A stretch of DNA of 6,749 nt from Legionellales bacterium. Lineage in GTDB: Bacteria; Pseudomonadota; Gammaproteobacteria; Legionellales; Legionellaceae. The DNA lies in contig DNMA01000034.1 of assembly GCA_003489505.1 (NCBI GenBank), positions 1 through 6,749 on the forward strand, in the 5' to 3' direction. How positions within the stretch are numbered: the first letter of the stretch is position 1; every line of letters begins with the position of its first letter. Position numbers and translations under genes: made by a program. The notes under the pieces were generated by a model that was not told where the DNA came from, did not search any database, and saw only the letters and a program-made list of their open reading frames with translations. Of this stretch, positions 5,383-6,749 are shown one piece after another.

Positions 5383-6557
5383 AAGGATTATGGACTATTT
5401 TTTTCATTGTATTTTTAAGTATTGTTGCTGGTATGCAGTTGATGCATGAGCCTGGATATGTCATGATTTTATTTCATGGATGGCAACTTCAAACCAGTCT
5501 TGTTATGCTATGCCTTCTCTTAGTGACCACCCTTTTAGGTTTTATTTTTTTCTTTGATATTTTAAAATTAATTATCAATATTCCCAAAAAGATAGCAAAG
5601 CTTTATCATGCGCTGATTGGAATGCGTCAAACGCAACAATTACGCATGGGCCTACAAGCTTATTTTCAAGAGGATTGGCTCAATGCCATGAAACGCTTCT
5701 CACATACCTCTTCTTCTGTGCCCTGGATTGTTGATTTGATGGCGGCCCAAGCAGCTCAAAACCAAGGTTTTACTGAACAACGCGATAAATATTTACATAT
5801 GGCTTCCATCCATGAGCCCAAAGCACGCGATACGATTTTATTATTTCAAGCCAATTTACAGTATCAGCAAGAACAATATGAACAATGTCAGGCAAGCTTA
5901 AAAACCTTTGCCTCCCAAAATAAAAATATCCCTGCGCAATGGTATTGGTTACAGCTCAAATTGCACCGTCACTTTAAAGAATATCAACAAGGCCTCAATT
6001 TACTGCAAGACCACCCTTATTTACAAAAAGCCCATGCTAAATATTTTGATTTTTATAAACTATTTTTAATGGCTTGCTTAAAGCAATATTTTAAAAGCCA
6101 AGCGTTTGAAAAAGCATATCAAGAACTGAAAAAACTACCTAAAAAACTAAAAGATGACCATGATCTTTTAATCTTCTGTGCCCCATATCTCATTAAAGAT
6201 AAGGCTTATGCTAAATTCATTAATCAATGGCTTGAAAAATCCATTAAGATTGAAAGTCATCAATTAGCGATTTTAAAATTACTGGAAAAACTCCCAAAAG
6301 ACCCTCAGTGGTTAAAAATATTGGATAAATTATCCACCCAAGGGCAGCACGACGCACAATTTTATTTGTATTTAGCTAAAATCAAATGCAAACATCAACT
6401 CTGGGGTTCTGCTATACAAGATGTTGAAAAAAGCCTGGAACTTAAGAAAAGTCCCGAAGCTTACTCAACGCTCGCTAAGATTTATCTAGAACTTCAGCAA
6501 ACTTCCAATGCACTGACTGCTATGCAAAATGCTATTCATTTTGAATATGAAGATTAA
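5379..6557 (+). CDS. hemY: HemY family TPR membrane protein
   Basis: An inner-membrane protein of 392 residues, close to E. coli HemY (about 400). Two transmembrane segments lie at about residues 4-21 and 39-60, joined by a short loop with EPGYVMILFHGWQLQTSL, the HemY N-terminal signature D/E-PGYV-x(n)-W-x-x-x-x-SL. A basic stretch, PKKIAKLYHAL, follows, and the rest is helical repeat of tetratricopeptide type. The clearest repeats are near the C-terminus, AQFYLYLAKIKCKHQLWGSA and PEAYSTLAKIYLEL. HemY of this kind is not the protoporphyrinogen oxidase that shares the name in Gram-positive bacteria; it is thought to scaffold late haem-synthesis steps. ATG at 5379 overlaps the hemX stop as ATGA, indicating translational coupling. 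Its TAA shares a TTAA with the stop of the convergent transporter gene, and no clear terminator follows. Confidence 0.92.
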   Translation: MKGLWTIFFIVFLSIVAGMQLMHEPGYVMILFHGWQLQTSLVMLCLLLVTTLLGFIFFFDILKLIINIPKKIAKLYHALIGMRQTQQLRMGLQAYFQEDWLNAMKRFSHTSSSVPWIVDLMAAQAAQNQGFTEQRDKYLHMASIHEPKARDTILLFQANLQYQQEQYEQCQASLKTFASQNKNIPAQWYWLQLKLHRHFKEYQQGLNLLQDHPYLQKAHAKYFDFYKLFLMACLKQYFKSQAFEKAYQELKKLPKKLKDDHDLLIFCAPYLIKDKAYAKFINQWLEKSIKIESHQLAILKLLEKLPKDPQWLKILDKLSTQGQHDAQFYLYLAKIKCKHQLWGSAIQDVEKSLELKKSPEAYSTLAKIYLELQQTSNALTAMQNAIHFEYED

Positions 6558-6749
6558 TTTTGCACCGCTTGCTCTTCAACTTTTTGCCAGTTGAGAAGCA
6601 CTAAAGAAATAATGCCGGCAAATAGTCCCCAGAAAGCAGAGCCAATGCCCATTAAAGATACGCCTGAAGCGGTAATCAAAAAAGTAATGATTGCAGCTTC
6701 TCTATCTTCCTCATGATAAAGTGCCGAACTTAAACTTGAACCAATGGTA
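6554..6749 (-). CDS. C-terminal end of a BenE-family benzoate/proton symporter (partial)
   Basis: The frame on the minus strand enters from the right edge and ends at a TAA (6556-6554), giving the last 64 residues. They contain EDEREAAIITFLITASG, then IGSAFWGLFAGII and a short polar tail ending KVEEQAVQN. The E-x-REAA-x-x-TF-x-x-T-x-SG and G-I-G-SAFWGL-AG patterns are characteristic of the end of BenE (YdcO) inner-membrane transporters, which import aromatic carboxylates such as benzoate with protons in characterised members. The two hydrophobic stretches here would be the last two membrane helices. The true substrate cannot be read from this fragment, and most of the protein lies beyond the window. 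The gene is convergent with hemY, and the two stops overlap within TTAA. Confidence 0.85.
   Translation of the reverse strand, partial: TIGSSLSSALYHEEDREAAIITFLITASGVSLMGIGSAFWGLFAGIISLVLLNWQKVEEQAVQN

Noticed and set aside
5379..6557. Protoporphyrinogen oxidase activity for HemY
   Set aside because: The shared gene name refers to a different FAD enzyme; this protein has two membrane segments and TPR-like repeats, with no dinucleotide-binding motif.
6570..6600. Imperfect hairpin just after the hemY stop (TGCT..TTCAAC with GTTGA..AGCA)
   Set aside because: It has internal mismatches, no T run after it on the plus strand, and lies within the coding end of the transporter, so I do not call it a terminator.

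Overview
This AT-rich window looks like chromosomal DNA of a gammaproteobacterium. The main reason is the tightly packed hemC-hemD-hemX-hemY block, an arrangement typical of Gammaproteobacteria. The low GC, the ALDH7-type lysine-catabolism enzyme and the short orphan membrane and secreted proteins would fit a Legionellales-like (Legionella/Coxiella relative), host-associated organism. That placement is inference; no rRNA or other decisive marker is present.

Layout. Positions 1-137 (+) hold the last 44 codons of a gene whose end resembles a saccharopine-dehydrogenase-type protein. An ALDH7/antiquitin aldehyde dehydrogenase (146-1636, +) follows 8 bases later, so the two are probably co-transcribed for lysine breakdown to 2-aminoadipate. 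A convergent YggU/DUF167 gene (1633-1917, -) shares a TTAA with the ALDH stop. A tiny divergent gene (1962-2168, +) encodes a probable secreted peptide. A hairpin at 2171-2200 separates it from an unrecognised glycine-rich, cysteine-containing membrane protein (2206-2703, -). The 175-base divergent gap 2704-2878 carries a nested inverted repeat and promoter-like boxes for both directions.

The haem block runs 2879-6557 (+): hemC, hemD, hemX and hemY, each overlapping the next by 11, 8 and 4 bases. HemC polymerises porphobilinogen to hydroxymethylbilane and HemD cyclises it to uroporphyrinogen III. HemX and HemY are membrane-anchored companions thought to support later haem-synthesis steps. At the right edge is the C-terminal end of a convergent BenE-type transporter (6554-6749, -), whose stop also shares a TTAA with hemY.

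Most of the window is ordinary housekeeping sequence. I see no CRISPR array, transposase, toxin-antitoxin pair, phage gene, tRNA or rRNA, and no evidence of a new multi-gene system. The least explained parts are the two small orphan proteins at 1962-2703 and the symmetric AT-rich promoter region at 2727-2770. No gene-free stretch exceeds 300 bases.
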